A stretch of DNA of 64,000 nucleotides from Clostridia bacterium (GTDB lineage Bacteria; Bacillota; Clostridia; Christensenellales; Aristaeellaceae). The stretch is taken from NCBI GenBank assembly GCA_017476605.1, contig JAFUZM010000339.1, positions 1 through 64,000 on the forward strand. Reading direction: 5' to 3'. Below, piece after piece: positions 1 to 8,600 of this stretch (position 1 is the first letter of the stretch; every line of letters starts with the position of its first letter). The translations under genes and the position numbers were made by a program. The notes beneath the pieces were generated by a model. The model searched no databases. It had not been told where the DNA came from and saw only the letters and a list, made by a program, of their open reading frames with translations.

Positions 1-1069
1 AGTCCGCGGATGCATGGATCACCTCTGCATCATTGGCAAAAACGGCAGACAGCAGGTCTCCCTTAAAGAAGGTAATGGCAAACATCACAACGGCAAGCCC
101 CGTGGAGACCGCAATCGCATACACCAGAGATTTTTGTGCACGCTGATACTTCCCCGCACCGATGTTCTGTGCAACAAAGGCCGCCATGGCCTGCATGAAC
201 GCCGCAGGAATCAGCATGATAAACCCGCAGACCTTTTCCGCAACCCCTATGCCTGCAGAGGCGACAAGTCCAAGACTGTTCACAATAGCGAGCAGGACCA
301 GGAACGATACGCCAACGAGGAAATCCTGGATGGCAATGGGAATCCCCAGGGCCGTCACCTTTCTGATAATGCTCCCATCAAAGCGAAAGTCAGATCGAGC
401 CACCTGAAAGGGAAGCCCCTTTCTGCGAAGCATCAGCAGGGAGACAACCACGCTGATCATCTGCGCCAATACGGTCGCAATCGCCGCGCCTGCGGTTCCC
501 ATATGGAAAATCGCCACCAATAGCAAATCCCCTGCAATGTTGCAGATGCAGGCGATCAGAACCGTCATCAGCGGAGTCTTTGAATCGCCGATTCCCCTGA
601 AAATGCTGCCGATCAGATTGTATGCGATAATAAACAAGGACCCAAGTCCACAGATTCGAATGTATGCCGCCGTCTCATCAAAGGCCTCCTCAGGTGCATT
701 CATGATCGCACTCAGACGTCTGCACATCAGCGGGATCAAAGCCGTAAAGGCCAGGGCAATCAGGGCAAAAAGGCAGATACTGGCGCCAATGACTCGACCG
801 CCTTCTTTTCCCCGTCCCTCTCCGATTCGCCTTCCAAGAAGGATGGTTGTTCCCATTGCAAAGCTTGTCACCAGATTTGTGATTGTCATCATAATCTGAG
901 ATCCCGTAGACACAGCAGATACATCCACCGACTGGGCAAATTTCCCGACGATCAGAAGATCCACTGCGCCGTACATTGCCTGCAAAAACATTGCAAGAAA
1001 GACCGGCACCATAAACTGAATCAAGGGAGACAATATCTTCCCTTCCGTAAAATTGTTCTCTTTGCTCAT
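1..1069 (-). CDS. MATE family efflux transporter (partial, runs off window)
   Basis: The minus frame is open from an ATG at 1069, preceded by GGAGGAAAC, to the window edge, so about 356 codons of the N-terminal side are present and the C-terminus is missing. The protein is very hydrophobic with repeated membrane segments. It opens with a MATE-like stretch (PLIQFMVPVFLAMFLQ, then YGAVDLLIVGKF) and later has NLIGSIFRGIGDSKTPL and IGVAEKVCGFIMLIPAAFMQ, typical of the NorM/DinF-like MATE fold. MATE proteins export drugs or metabolites in exchange for Na+ or H+; the substrate cannot be told. An IS200-like element lies immediately upstream of its ribosome binding site, so it may have lost or changed its native promoter. 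Confidence 0.9.
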   Translation of the reverse strand, partial: MSKENNFTEGKILSPLIQFMVPVFLAMFLQAMYGAVDLLIVGKFAQSVDVSAVSTGSQIMMTITNLVTSFAMGTTILLGRRIGEGRGKEGGRVIGASICLFALIALAFTALIPLMCRRLSAIMNAPEEAFDETAAYIRICGLGSLFIIAYNLIGSIFRGIGDSKTPLMTVLIACICNIAGDLLLVAIFHMGTAGAAIATVLAQMISVVVSLLMLRRKGLPFQVARSDFRFDGSIIRKVTALGIPIAIQDFLVGVSFLVLLAIVNSLGLVASAGIGVAEKVCGFIMLIPAAFMQAMAAFVAQNIGAGKYQRAQKSLVYAIAVSTGLAVVMFAITFFKGDLLSAVFANDAEVIHASAD

Positions 1070-1089
1070 GTTTCCTCCCATACTGAAAT

Positions 1090-1111
1090 CCCACCGTCCT
1101 GAGTCGGTGGG
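1090..1111. repeat. IS200/IS605-type terminal hairpin
   Basis: CCCACCG and CGGTGGG form a 7-bp stem with an 8-nt loop, downstream of the transposase stop and 20 bp from the MATE start. Subterminal hairpins of this kind mark the ends that Y1 HUH transposases recognise. There is no U-run, so an intrinsic terminator is less likely. Confidence 0.5.
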
Positions 1112-1204
1112 TACATGGCTCATACCTTATTGCGCCTCTATGGCGTTTCAGCATTCAGCCCTTCAGTGCGATACCATCGTTCGCTGCGCACTTTATTCAC
1201 ACAG

Positions 1205-1651
1205 CTATGTTGAAGCACTATCGAGAATTCGGAAGTTGTCACTGCTATCTTGATCCATCTGATTCTCGATGTACTTCCAAATCCTTTCTTCGCTCACCGT
1301 TCCTTCTGTACTGCAGAGGTATCCTCTCTCCCACATTGATTGTCCCCAGTATCGCTTCTTCAGTTCTGGAAACTCATCCTGCATGAATTTTGAATATTTC
1401 CCCTTGAGCACTTTCATAATTTCTGCCGGTGCTATCGTTGTCGGTGCCGAGATCAGCATGCGGACATGATCCGGGCAAACCTGCCCCTCAATGATTTGGA
1501 GTCCCATCGCCGAACATCCCTGAACAAGAAGTTCTCTACATTTCTGGGCTATTCTTCCTTTGAGTATCGGATAGCGGTATCTTGTCATCCACACAAAGTG
1601 ATATTTGACATCACAGATCGTGTGAGGTCCATGATTAACCTTGACCCTCAT
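1205..1651 (-). CDS. tnpA: IS200/IS605-type Y1 transposase (TnpA), altered HUH motif
   Basis: The protein is 148 aa from the ATG at 1651, which has GGAGGGGATATA before it; an upstream extension to 1780 has no such site. The family signature is clear: YHFVWMTRYRYPIL near the start, a central PDH-V-x-MLIS motif, and a C-terminal RIWKYIENQ that supplies the catalytic tyrosine. TnpA enzymes cut and join single-stranded DNA using the HUH histidines and this tyrosine. Here the second H of HUH is arginine (CPDHVRMLI, codon CGC), one transition from CAC, so activity is doubtful. No tnpB is next to it. Right-end hairpin at 1090-1111; a second hairpin at 1892-1926 could be the other end. Confidence 0.85.
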   Translation of the reverse strand: MRVKVNHGPHTICDVKYHFVWMTRYRYPILKGRIAQKCRELLVQGCSAMGLQIIEGQVCPDHVRMLISAPTTIAPAEIMKVLKGKYSKFMQDEFPELKKRYWGQSMWERGYLCSTEGTVSEERIWKYIENQMDQDSSDNFRILDSAST

Positions 1652-1891
1652 TATATCCCCTCCACAGAATATTATAGCACAGCAGAAGACCGCAGCTATA
1701 CATGTCCATCTAAAAACAGGCTTTCCCTTCGTATAGACCAAGAGAAGCTCAATTCGAGTATTCAATAACAAATGCTTCATCTTAAGACATTATTTCTCGT
1801 TAAGTCAAAAATAATACAGCTTAGCGAAAATATAATTTCCCCAAAAAGCTCTAAAAAAGCAGGCTGATAACGCCAAATTCGCATGTTAAAA

Positions 1892-1926
1892 TCTCGGTAA
1901 GCTTTTAAAATTATGACTTACCGAGA
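1892..1926. repeat. Intergenic hairpin, possible IS left end
   Basis: TCTCGGTAAG and CTTACCGAGA are perfect 10-bp arms around a 15-nt AT-rich loop. The sequence AATTCGCATG occurs on both sides of the hairpin as a direct repeat. It could be the far end of the IS200-like unit or a terminator for the sirtuin; the sequence alone does not decide. Confidence 0.4.
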
Positions 1927-2032
1927 AAAAACCGGAGAATTCGCATGATCATATCAAGATTTGTTTTATCCGAATACGTGATTACAGAGCATGTCATCTT
2001 ACCGTGAACCCCGATCATCCCATCTTCACATC

Positions 2033-2743
2033 TCAAGGCAGGTCAAGATTACGGAAAACAGCTTCTACGTCATCGTGAATCACCAGCGACGCCCGCTCAT
2101 CCGCGGGTGTCTTTTCTTTATTAATGACCACCAGATTCTTTCCCCGAAACCCTTCAATAAACGAGGCTGCAGGTTCTACAGCAAGAGATGTTCCCGCAAC
2201 AATTAATGTGTCCGCATTTGCAATTTCACGCTTGGCACCAATACTGACATATTTATCAAGCGGTTCTCCATAAAGTACAACATTAGGCTTGATTACTCCA
2301 CCGCACGTACAACGGGGAATCCCCTCAGAATTCAATATCTTTTCCATCGGGAAGGAAGCATTACAATCCATACAGTAATTCTCATGCACATTCCCATGCA
2401 ACTCATATACCCGGATGCTTCCTGCCTGCTTGTGCAATCCATCAATATTCTGCGTAACAATGCCTCCCAGCTTACCCCGCTTTTCAAGCTCATATAGATA
2501 CCGGTGAACAGCATTGGGTCTGGCTTCCGGATGCAGCATCTTCTGGCGATAAAAGCGAAAGAAGCGCTCTGGCTGGAGATAGAAAAAGCTCTGACTCAAG
2601 ATCATCTCCGGAGTCAGTCCATCTTCCCCCTGCAAACCATCTGAAGATCTGAAATCAGGAATTCCACTTGCTGTGGAAACACCTGCTCCACCAAAAAACA
2701 GCAGTCTCTTTGTCTTTTTCATGATCTCCGATAATGCGTTCAT
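2033..2743 (-). CDS. Sir2-family NAD-dependent protein deacylase
   Basis: 236 aa from the ATG at 2743, chosen because GGGAGG lies just upstream. The motifs of bacterial class sirtuins are present in order: GAGVSTASGIPDFRS (NAD binding), TQNIDGLH, YELHGN with the catalytic histidine, a four-cysteine zinc site (YCMDC and RCTCGG), GTSLAVEPAA and VVIN. Sirtuins remove acyl groups from lysines using NAD+ and make nicotinamide and O-acyl-ADP-ribose. It stands alone on the minus strand; a structured repeat (subfamily B) lies 137 nt upstream. Length and motifs argue for a working enzyme; acyl specificity cannot be read. Confidence 0.93.
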   Translation of the reverse strand: MNALSEIMKKTKRLLFFGGAGVSTASGIPDFRSSDGLQGEDGLTPEMILSQSFFYLQPERFFRFYRQKMLHPEARPNAVHRYLYELEKRGKLGGIVTQNIDGLHKQAGSIRVYELHGNVHENYCMDCNASFPMEKILNSEGIPRCTCGGVIKPNVVLYGEPLDKYVSIGAKREIANADTLIVAGTSLAVEPAASFIEGFRGKNLVVINKEKTPADERASLVIHDDVEAVFRNLDLP

Positions 2744-2880
2744 ATATCCTCCCTTAAGGCTATCTGACATAAACAGTTTTCCCACTCATTCATTTCAGTT
2801 GGGCAATGCCCTGTCTGGTGGAGCCACCATATCATTTGCCCGTTCCATGGTCAACATTTTGTCGTATCGTTTCTTTCTCT

Positions 2881-2967
2881 GACAAGCAACCTGATCTTTC
2901 GGTGTAGTGACTTTTGTCAGCGCTCGTCACCTGAAAGCTGTTTGTTCCGCAAGCGGGCCAACTCCCC
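2881..2967 (-). repeat. Structured repeat, subfamily B (copy B1, degenerate)
   Basis: On the minus strand: a weakened hairpin (GCTTGC/ACAAAC), then a TTTCAG...CTGACAAA pair enclosing GACGAGC, and a downstream GCTTGT that can pair with ACGAGC through a G-U wobble. It matches copies at 42199, 44232, 44328, 53836 and 57790. Unlike most copies it lies 137 nt from the next start codon. Confidence 0.7.
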
Positions 2968-3375
2968 TGATGAATCCTCTCTCATCGCATCCACGCCAAA
3001 GAAAACACTGGTTTGATCAGAAGACATCAGGAAAAATGTGGGCACTCCGTCTTAAACGCCGCCCAACAGCATGCATATTTTGCTTTACTCAGAAGAATTT
3101 GTCAACCAAAGGAGCGTTCTGATCGACAGCATCACAGGTATCCACGATAAATTGTATCTTAAAGCAGGCTCATCCTTTTGGGTTTAAACCTCAACGCCGG
3201 CTTTCCTCTCTCCACGACCATAACGATGGTCAGAGCCCCACCCCGCATCCGTTTGGAAGATGCACAATCAAAATACCTTCTTTTCCTTCCACGAGCCGAT
3301 ACGCGGGCGAGCACAGGATTTCATAAAGGTGCATGAAAAGAAAGCAGGCAAGAGAACAGATGAAGACTTACGCCC
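2968..3375. other. Intergenic stretch without a convincing gene
   Basis: No ORF here resembles a known family. A 34-codon minus ORF starting MHLYEILCSP lies near 3230-3340 but I could not support it as a gene. A GACCATCG/ATGGTC hairpin-like sequence near 3221-3236 on the minus strand recalls the first hairpin of repeat subfamily A and may be a remnant. Confidence 0.3.
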
Positions 3376-3460
3376 ATTATTCCATCGTAAAAATGTTGTT
3401 CTTTGCATTTATTTAATTGAATAAATGCGTATCATCTTGATTATTCCATCGTAAAAATGT
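3376..3460. promoter_or_regulatory. 21-bp direct repeats around a palindrome (possible operator)
   Basis: The same 21 bases, beginning ATTATTCCATCG, occur at 3376-3396 and 3440-3460, exactly 64 bp apart. Between them is the palindrome GCATTTATT/AATAAATGC (3405-3428). The second direct repeat fills the spacer of the promoter of the first ATPase gene, so a protein bound there should compete with RNA polymerase. This is inference from geometry only. Confidence 0.55.
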
Positions 3461-3465
3461 ATAAT
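3437..3465 (+). promoter_or_regulatory. Sigma-70-type promoter of first AAA/DUF4143 gene
   Basis: TTGATT (3437-3442), a 17-nt spacer and TATAAT (3460-3465), 33 bp before the chosen start codon. Confidence 0.75.
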
Positions 3466-3497
3466 TGTCTCAGAATCTGGTTTCGGAGGGCGTATTT

Positions 3498-4829
3498 ATG
3501 GAAAGAAAAATGATGTCTCAGCTTGTCACATGGAAGGATCAGCCTGGGCGAAAGCCCCTGTTACTCACCGGTGTGCGTCAATGTGGAAAAACCTATCTGT
3601 TAAAACAGTTTGGCGGGGAATATTTTGAGGACCTTGCTTATTTCAATTTTGAAGAAGATGATACGCTCTGCTCCATTTTTGAACATGACTTAAAGGTTGA
3701 GCGCATCATAGATGAGCTCGGAAATATTATGCGCGGCAAAGAGATTCTTCCAGGTAAAACACTGTTGGTCTTGGATGAAATCCAGACATGCCCTCGTGCC
3801 ATTACCAGTCTTAAGTATTTTGAGGAGAACATGCCGTCCCTTCACGTAATTGCAGCCGGATCATTATTGGGAGTCACCATCGGAAAAGGTGGAATTTCCT
3901 TTCCTGTAGGCAAAGTAAGTCGCTTGCAGATGTATCCCATGAGCTTTGAGGAATTTGTCATCGCAGATGGTGGTAAAAGACTGATTCAGGGTCTTCGAAA
4001 GGCAGATATCAATCATGGGCTTTCAGAAGCATACACGATCCCGCTGACCAAATACTTGAAGTTCTACTATATCGTGGGCGGGATGCCGGCTGCCGTGAAG
4101 CAATGGATCGATTCACATCAGTTAGAACCCGTGCTCAGGATTCAGGATGAGATCATAAAGGATTATGCGGATGACTTCGCAAAACACGCACCAGTAACTG
4201 ACTTACCTAAGTTGCGACTGATCTGGGAATCCATTCCGTCACAGTTGGCCAAGGACAATCACAAATATGTCTTTTCTCATGTAAAAACAGGTGCCAGAGC
4301 AAAAGATCTGGAAGATGCAATGAGATGGCTTGTAGACGCAGGCCTGATCCATCAGCTGTATTTAGTGGAAAAGCCTGAAATTCCTCTATCCGCTCAGGCA
4401 AACACCAGTTCTTATAAGGTCTATCTCTCCGACACCGGACTTTTATGCAGGCGCATGAAGATTTCACCTAAAGCAATCCTTGAAGAGAATGATCTGTTCA
4501 TCCACACCAAAGGAGCGCTGACAGAAAACTATGTGTATACCCAACTCATCTCCATGGGAATTCCGGCATGGTATTGGCAGTCAAATGCCAATGCCGAGGT
4601 GGATTACTTAATTGAAGGAGACGCGAGTATCCTGCCTCTGGAGGTAAAATCCGCGGACAATACAAAGGCAAAAAGCCTTCGCTTATTCTGCAAAAGATAT
4701 GGAATACCAGAGGCTGTAAAAACGTCCATGAAAAATGTCGGATGGTCACAGATGGACGAGACGAAGGTCTGGTCTATTCCCTTGTACATGCTGTTCAATA
4801 TGGATCGATTTGTGAACGTCAATAATTAA
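3498..4829 (+). CDS. AAA ATPase with C-terminal DUF4143 domain (first of pair)
   Basis: 443 aa from the ATG at 3498, which has CGGAGGG upstream; an in-frame ATG at 3465 overlaps the -10 box and is unlikely. Residues 25-32 form the Walker A motif (GVRQCGKT), LLVLDEIQ is Walker B, and AAGSLLGV and FPVGKV follow as in archaeal-type ATPases. The C-terminal DUF4143 part has KVYLSDTGLL and a nuclease-like core (AEVDYLIE ... PLEVKS). Family members are widespread and of uncertain role; some behave as addiction or defence-like accessory genes. Its own promoter and terminator make it monocistronic. A paralogue follows directly. Confidence 0.9.
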   Translation: MERKMMSQLVTWKDQPGRKPLLLTGVRQCGKTYLLKQFGGEYFEDLAYFNFEEDDTLCSIFEHDLKVERIIDELGNIMRGKEILPGKTLLVLDEIQTCPRAITSLKYFEENMPSLHVIAAGSLLGVTIGKGGISFPVGKVSRLQMYPMSFEEFVIADGGKRLIQGLRKADINHGLSEAYTIPLTKYLKFYYIVGGMPAAVKQWIDSHQLEPVLRIQDEIIKDYADDFAKHAPVTDLPKLRLIWESIPSQLAKDNHKYVFSHVKTGARAKDLEDAMRWLVDAGLIHQLYLVEKPEIPLSAQANTSSYKVYLSDTGLLCRRMKISPKAILEENDLFIHTKGALTENYVYTQLISMGIPAWYWQSNANAEVDYLIEGDASILPLEVKSADNTKAKSLRLFCKRYGIPEAVKTSMKNVGWSQMDETKVWSIPLYMLFNMDRFVNVNN

Positions 4830-4834
4830 AAAAT

Positions 4835-4886
4835 TGAAGCATTTCATATTTTCCCGTAAAATTTTATGAAATGCTTCATTTTTTTC
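4835..4886 (+). terminator. Intrinsic terminator after first AAA/DUF4143 gene
   Basis: TGAAGCATTTCATA and TATGAAATGCTTCA form a 14-bp stem, followed by eight T residues. Confidence 0.9.
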
Positions 4887-4917
4887 TTTAAAATATCATG
4901 AACCATTTCATGTTTTA

Positions 4918-4946
4918 TTGATTTTCATTTGTGCTTCTGCTATACT
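4918..4946 (+). promoter_or_regulatory. Sigma-70-type promoter of second AAA/DUF4143 gene
   Basis: TTGATT (4918-4923), 17-nt spacer, TATACT (4941-4946), about 27 bp before the ATG at 4973. Confidence 0.7.
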
Positions 4947-4972
4947 TTCCACAAAGTAGCACGAAGGCAGTA

Positions 4973-6322
4973 ATGAAAGAAGATGGAACGATGTACCGAA
5001 AACTGATACATGAAATTGAAGCGTGGGAAAAAGCATCCACACCTGAGCCACTGATGGTCATTGGGGCTCGTCAAGTAGGAAAGACGTGGCTTCTCAAAGA
5101 ATTCTGCAAGTCACAATATAGCGACTGGCTGTATATCAACCTGGAAGAGCAGTCCTCCATCCAGTCTGTCTTTGATGGTGATCTCTCACCCGGCACGATC
5201 CTTCGCAATTTGAGCATTCTTATCGGAAGAAAGATCACGGAAAACACCGCGTTATTCCTGGATGAAATCCAGGTTTGTGAGCGAGCAATTACCTCCCTGA
5301 AATACTTTTGCGAAGCGAAAGAAAACTACAGAGTGATTACAGCAGGAAGCCTGCTTGGCGTTAAGATGAATCGCTTCTCCAGTTCTTTTCCCGTTGGCAA
5401 GGTACACATTTGCCATTTGTATCCCCTTGATTTCGAGGAGTTTTTGCTCGGATGCGGAGAAGACCTCCTGCGCGATTCCATTCAGGAAGCCTTTGTTAAA
5501 ATACATCCCTTGCCAAATGCAATTCATGAGAAAGCTCTGCAACTCTGCTATGATTACATGATCGTAGGAGGCATGCCACAGGCAGTACTCGGTTACCTCG
5601 ATAAAAATAAGGACATCTCTTCTTTTCCACGTGACATTCACCGGAATCTTATCATGGCGTACCTTGCGGATATGACAAAGTATGTCAGCAGTCCCTATGA
5701 AACAGAAAAAATCTCTCAGGTATATCAGTCTGTCCCGAGACAGCTTGCAAAGGAAAATCCAAAGTTCAAATACAATCTGGTTCGTTCGACTGCAAACAGA
5801 AGGGATTTTGATGCCCCAATTGACTGGCTCAAGACCGCCGGGATGGTTCTGCAGATAATGGCACTTGAAGCGCCCCTAACTCCACTGAAAGGATACGTAA
5901 AGGAAAGTTCCTTCAAGCTGTATCTTTCAGATGTCGGACTTCTTTCTGCTCTTTCGGATGTTCGCCCCAGAGATCTGATCCCGGAACAGGATAACCTGTA
6001 CAAAGGTCCGATTGCGGAAAACTATATTGCTCAGCAGTTGATCGTCCAAAGAGACTCTCTCTATTATTTCAAGCCTTCCGAGAGTCTTGAAATTGATCTT
6101 ATCGAGGATGATGGAACTCATATTGTGCCTGTTGAAATTAAAGCAGGAAGGCATAAGAAATCCAGAAGCCTGCAAAACTATATTGAAAAATACCATCCCG
6201 AGTATGCCATTCGGATATCCGCACTAAATTTCGGAAAAGCGGATCGTCTGTTCTCCATTCCCCTCTATTCGGTTTTCTGTCTTGCCAGTGGCCATATCCC
6301 TCTAACAAACGAATGCACGTAG
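4973..6322 (+). CDS. AAA ATPase with C-terminal DUF4143 domain (second of pair)
   Basis: 449 aa if the ATG at 4973 is used; the ATG at 4991 (MYRKLIHEIE) is an equally reasonable start and neither has a strong ribosome binding site. Walker A is GARQVGKT, Walker B is ALFLDEIQ, followed by ITAGSLLGV and FPVGKV as in its neighbour. The DUF4143 half ends with KLYLSDVGLL and a nuclease-like EIDLIE...PVEIKAG. It is clearly a paralogue of the upstream gene but well diverged and with its own promoter, so it is not a recent duplicate. Function unknown beyond ATP binding. Confidence 0.9.
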   Translation: MKEDGTMYRKLIHEIEAWEKASTPEPLMVIGARQVGKTWLLKEFCKSQYSDWLYINLEEQSSIQSVFDGDLSPGTILRNLSILIGRKITENTALFLDEIQVCERAITSLKYFCEAKENYRVITAGSLLGVKMNRFSSSFPVGKVHICHLYPLDFEEFLLGCGEDLLRDSIQEAFVKIHPLPNAIHEKALQLCYDYMIVGGMPQAVLGYLDKNKDISSFPRDIHRNLIMAYLADMTKYVSSPYETEKISQVYQSVPRQLAKENPKFKYNLVRSTANRRDFDAPIDWLKTAGMVLQIMALEAPLTPLKGYVKESSFKLYLSDVGLLSALSDVRPRDLIPEQDNLYKGPIAENYIAQQLIVQRDSLYYFKPSESLEIDLIEDDGTHIVPVEIKAGRHKKSRSLQNYIEKYHPEYAIRISALNFGKADRLFSIPLYSVFCLASGHIPLTNECT

Positions 6323-6352
6323 CAAATTTCGAAAACCCTTCCTCAGAAATTC

Positions 6353-6400
6353 TGAATGCCGCTTCTCCATCTCCCGTCAGAGATGGAGAAGCGGCATTCA
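6353..6400. terminator. Bidirectional terminator-like hairpin
   Basis: A perfect stem of more than 20 bp (TGAATGCCGCTTCTCC arm and its complement, 6-nt loop) sits between the convergent ATPase and GGDEF genes. There is no T-run on either side. Confidence 0.7.
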
Positions 6401-6523
6401 TGATTTGAGGCCAGTTGCTGTTTAGACTGTTGCAGATGCTCCCCGTGCAGAATCTATATGATGGAGACAATTGCTTCGCATGCACCTGAAAGCATACACC
6501 TGCAGTTCCAAAACAGGAAACGC

Positions 6524-8476
6524 TCATTTCCCCCGCTCTACCTTCTTGGCCTTTTTCTCCCTGTACATGCGTTCATCCTCATCATGAACATATTCATCCA
6601 GAGTTTTGCCACTGGCGGGATCCGCCAGCACAAAGCCTGAACTGAATTCAGGGATGACGGGAAGTTTTTGCGCTTTTGCAAGTGAGGAAACTCCTGAGGA
6701 TATTTCACTGATCATTTTCAGAACGGATTCTTCATCCGCATCCGGGATAAGCGCCAGGAATTCATCCCCGCCATATCGAACAGGCACTGCCTCAGACGGG
6801 ATACAGCCCTGAAGAACGTTAGCAATACACTTAATTGCCCTGTCCCCTTCTCCATGTCCAAAGGCATCATTGATGTATTTCAGCCTGTCCATGTCAAGAA
6901 AGAGAATCGCCAATCGGCCTCTTCGGTTGGCCAATGTTCTGTAGAGGGGATAAGCAAGTTCGTGATACCCAAGGCGATTGTAAAGCCCCGTCAGATCATC
7001 CTTCATGGATACACCTGACAAGACCTGATTGATATACGTAAGCGCATGTGCAGAAACAAAGGTGCGAAGTGCCATGGTCACCGTACTCACAATAATGGAG
7101 ACGACTCTGACCCGCATAAGCTCCAGACAGTTGCGTAAACAGAGATATCCCACGGTGCGTTCCATGAAATGAAGCGGAGCAATCACGTAATTTGAACATG
7201 AACCATTCAAGGGAAGGGAGGATAGTGTCGATCCGACCTTTATTTCCGGAAACCGGGGATCACTCCCCTTTTCCCACTGGAATACCAGCTTTAACGTATC
7301 CGGATATCCCTCAACATACAATTCACTGGCAATATCATGGTTTTGATCTGTCCGTCCCGTAAAAGAAAGCATCCGATCTACATCAAAAAGCTGTGGATCC
7401 AGAACGAGATCAATGCCATCACAGTCTAAAGACGAAAAGCAGTCAATCATAGCCAGGCAGATTTCCTCAATGGATTTGCAGCCAGGAAGATGATACTGCA
7501 TGGCACTGACTTTATAGGTATAGTCATATCCGCTTGTATTGGAAAGCATGAGTTCCGATTCACGTTCTATTGTCTCAGAAACTGCCTGAGGAATGCACTC
7601 CGAGCTCTGGCGAAGGACAAGTCTCGTCGGTATCGAGATACTCTTCGGAACGCTTTCGCCATTCCAAATCCGCTTCAGTACATCCACACAGACCCTGCCC
7701 ATGCTCCAGCTCCGCTGATCAATGGTCGTCAGTGGAGGCGAGAAGGATGCTGCAACATCCGCATTATCAAAACCGGTAACCAGAAAATCCTCAGGAATGC
7801 TGTATCCTGCGCTTTTCGCAGCGTAGCAAATTCCCATCGCAATATGATCATTCCCGCAGATGATCGCCTGGGGAAGATGACCGTGATGGCGTGCAAACAA
7901 TGCATCAAACGCATGCGTGCCGGATTCTATGAGATAGCTCTCCTGGTACACACGATCTTCCCCGAAAGGGATATGGTGCGCGGCACAATAGTCCCGCAGT
8001 CCTTTTATCCGCAGCTGATTTTCATAGTTGTTGACCGGCCCCATGGCAAACCAGAAATCGGTAAGTCCATGGCTTTCATGCAGATGGCGGATGACGGACG
8101 TCATCGCCTCATAGTTGTCAATTCCAACATAATAAAAGCCCGGAATCTGATTCGCTATGGAAATCACAGGCTTGCCGGATGCAGCCAGGGCATTAATGAC
8201 ATACTGGAAGCCTCCCGCACCTGATGGGTCGGAGTCGCTGTTATACACATTGTTGATATCAAGGAGAATACCATCAAAATCGCTATAATCCGGCAAACGG
8301 AAGATGTTGTATTCTCCATGGTTGTGCTCCGGCGAAAAATCCGAGAAGGCATCTATCCGCAGGATATAAAGATTGAAGGGTTCGCCTTGCTTTTGCAATG
8401 CGCGATACATCGAAAACGCCCGGTCATAGCTGTATTGACGCAGGCAGTCATTGAGTACATATAGCACCTTTTTCAT
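6524..8476 (-). CDS. LacI-type sugar-sensor domain fused to GGDEF diguanylate cyclase
   Basis: 650 aa from the ATG at 8476 (CAGGAG 9 nt upstream). The first ~300 residues are a LacI/GalR-type ligand-binding fold (VISIANQIPGFYYVGIDNYEAM, AIICGNDHIAMG, LVTGFDNADVAASFSPPLTTI) but without the helix-turn-helix. A middle region of ~180 residues is unassigned and may be GAF-like. The C-terminus is a GGDEF domain with LAILFLDMDRLKYINDAFGH and an intact YGGDEF active site. The likely job is to make cyclic di-GMP in response to a small ligand, in the cytoplasm, as no signal peptide or membrane span is seen. It stands alone behind its own promoter at 8527-8555. Confidence 0.9.
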   Translation of the reverse strand: MKKVLYVLNDCLRQYSYDRAFSMYRALQKQGEPFNLYILRIDAFSDFSPEHNHGEYNIFRLPDYSDFDGILLDINNVYNSDSDPSGAGGFQYVINALAASGKPVISIANQIPGFYYVGIDNYEAMTSVIRHLHESHGLTDFWFAMGPVNNYENQLRIKGLRDYCAAHHIPFGEDRVYQESYLIESGTHAFDALFARHHGHLPQAIICGNDHIAMGICYAAKSAGYSIPEDFLVTGFDNADVAASFSPPLTTIDQRSWSMGRVCVDVLKRIWNGESVPKSISIPTRLVLRQSSECIPQAVSETIERESELMLSNTSGYDYTYKVSAMQYHLPGCKSIEEICLAMIDCFSSLDCDGIDLVLDPQLFDVDRMLSFTGRTDQNHDIASELYVEGYPDTLKLVFQWEKGSDPRFPEIKVGSTLSSLPLNGSCSNYVIAPLHFMERTVGYLCLRNCLELMRVRVVSIIVSTVTMALRTFVSAHALTYINQVLSGVSMKDDLTGLYNRLGYHELAYPLYRTLANRRGRLAILFLDMDRLKYINDAFGHGEGDRAIKCIANVLQGCIPSEAVPVRYGGDEFLALIPDADEESVLKMISEISSGVSSLAKAQKLPVIPEFSSGFVLADPASGKTLDEYVHDEDERMYREKKAKKVERGK

Positions 8477-8526
8477 AAGATCATCTCCTGAAAGCAATGA
8501 ATTGGATGAAATGATCGTTTATGACG

Positions 8527-8555
8527 ATTATACTATAATCCTCTTTGTTCCTCAA
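8527..8555 (-). promoter_or_regulatory. Promoter of the GGDEF gene
   Basis: Minus strand TTGAGG (8550-8555), 17-nt spacer, TATAAT (8527-8532). The -10 lies in the 15-bp palindrome GATTATAgTATAATC, and ATCGT/ACGAT inverted repeats flank the likely start site, so a repressor site is possible. Confidence 0.7.
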
Positions 8556-8600
8556 TTCCTTATCGCAATAAAAAACTCTACGTAAGTCCCCTCTGACTGA

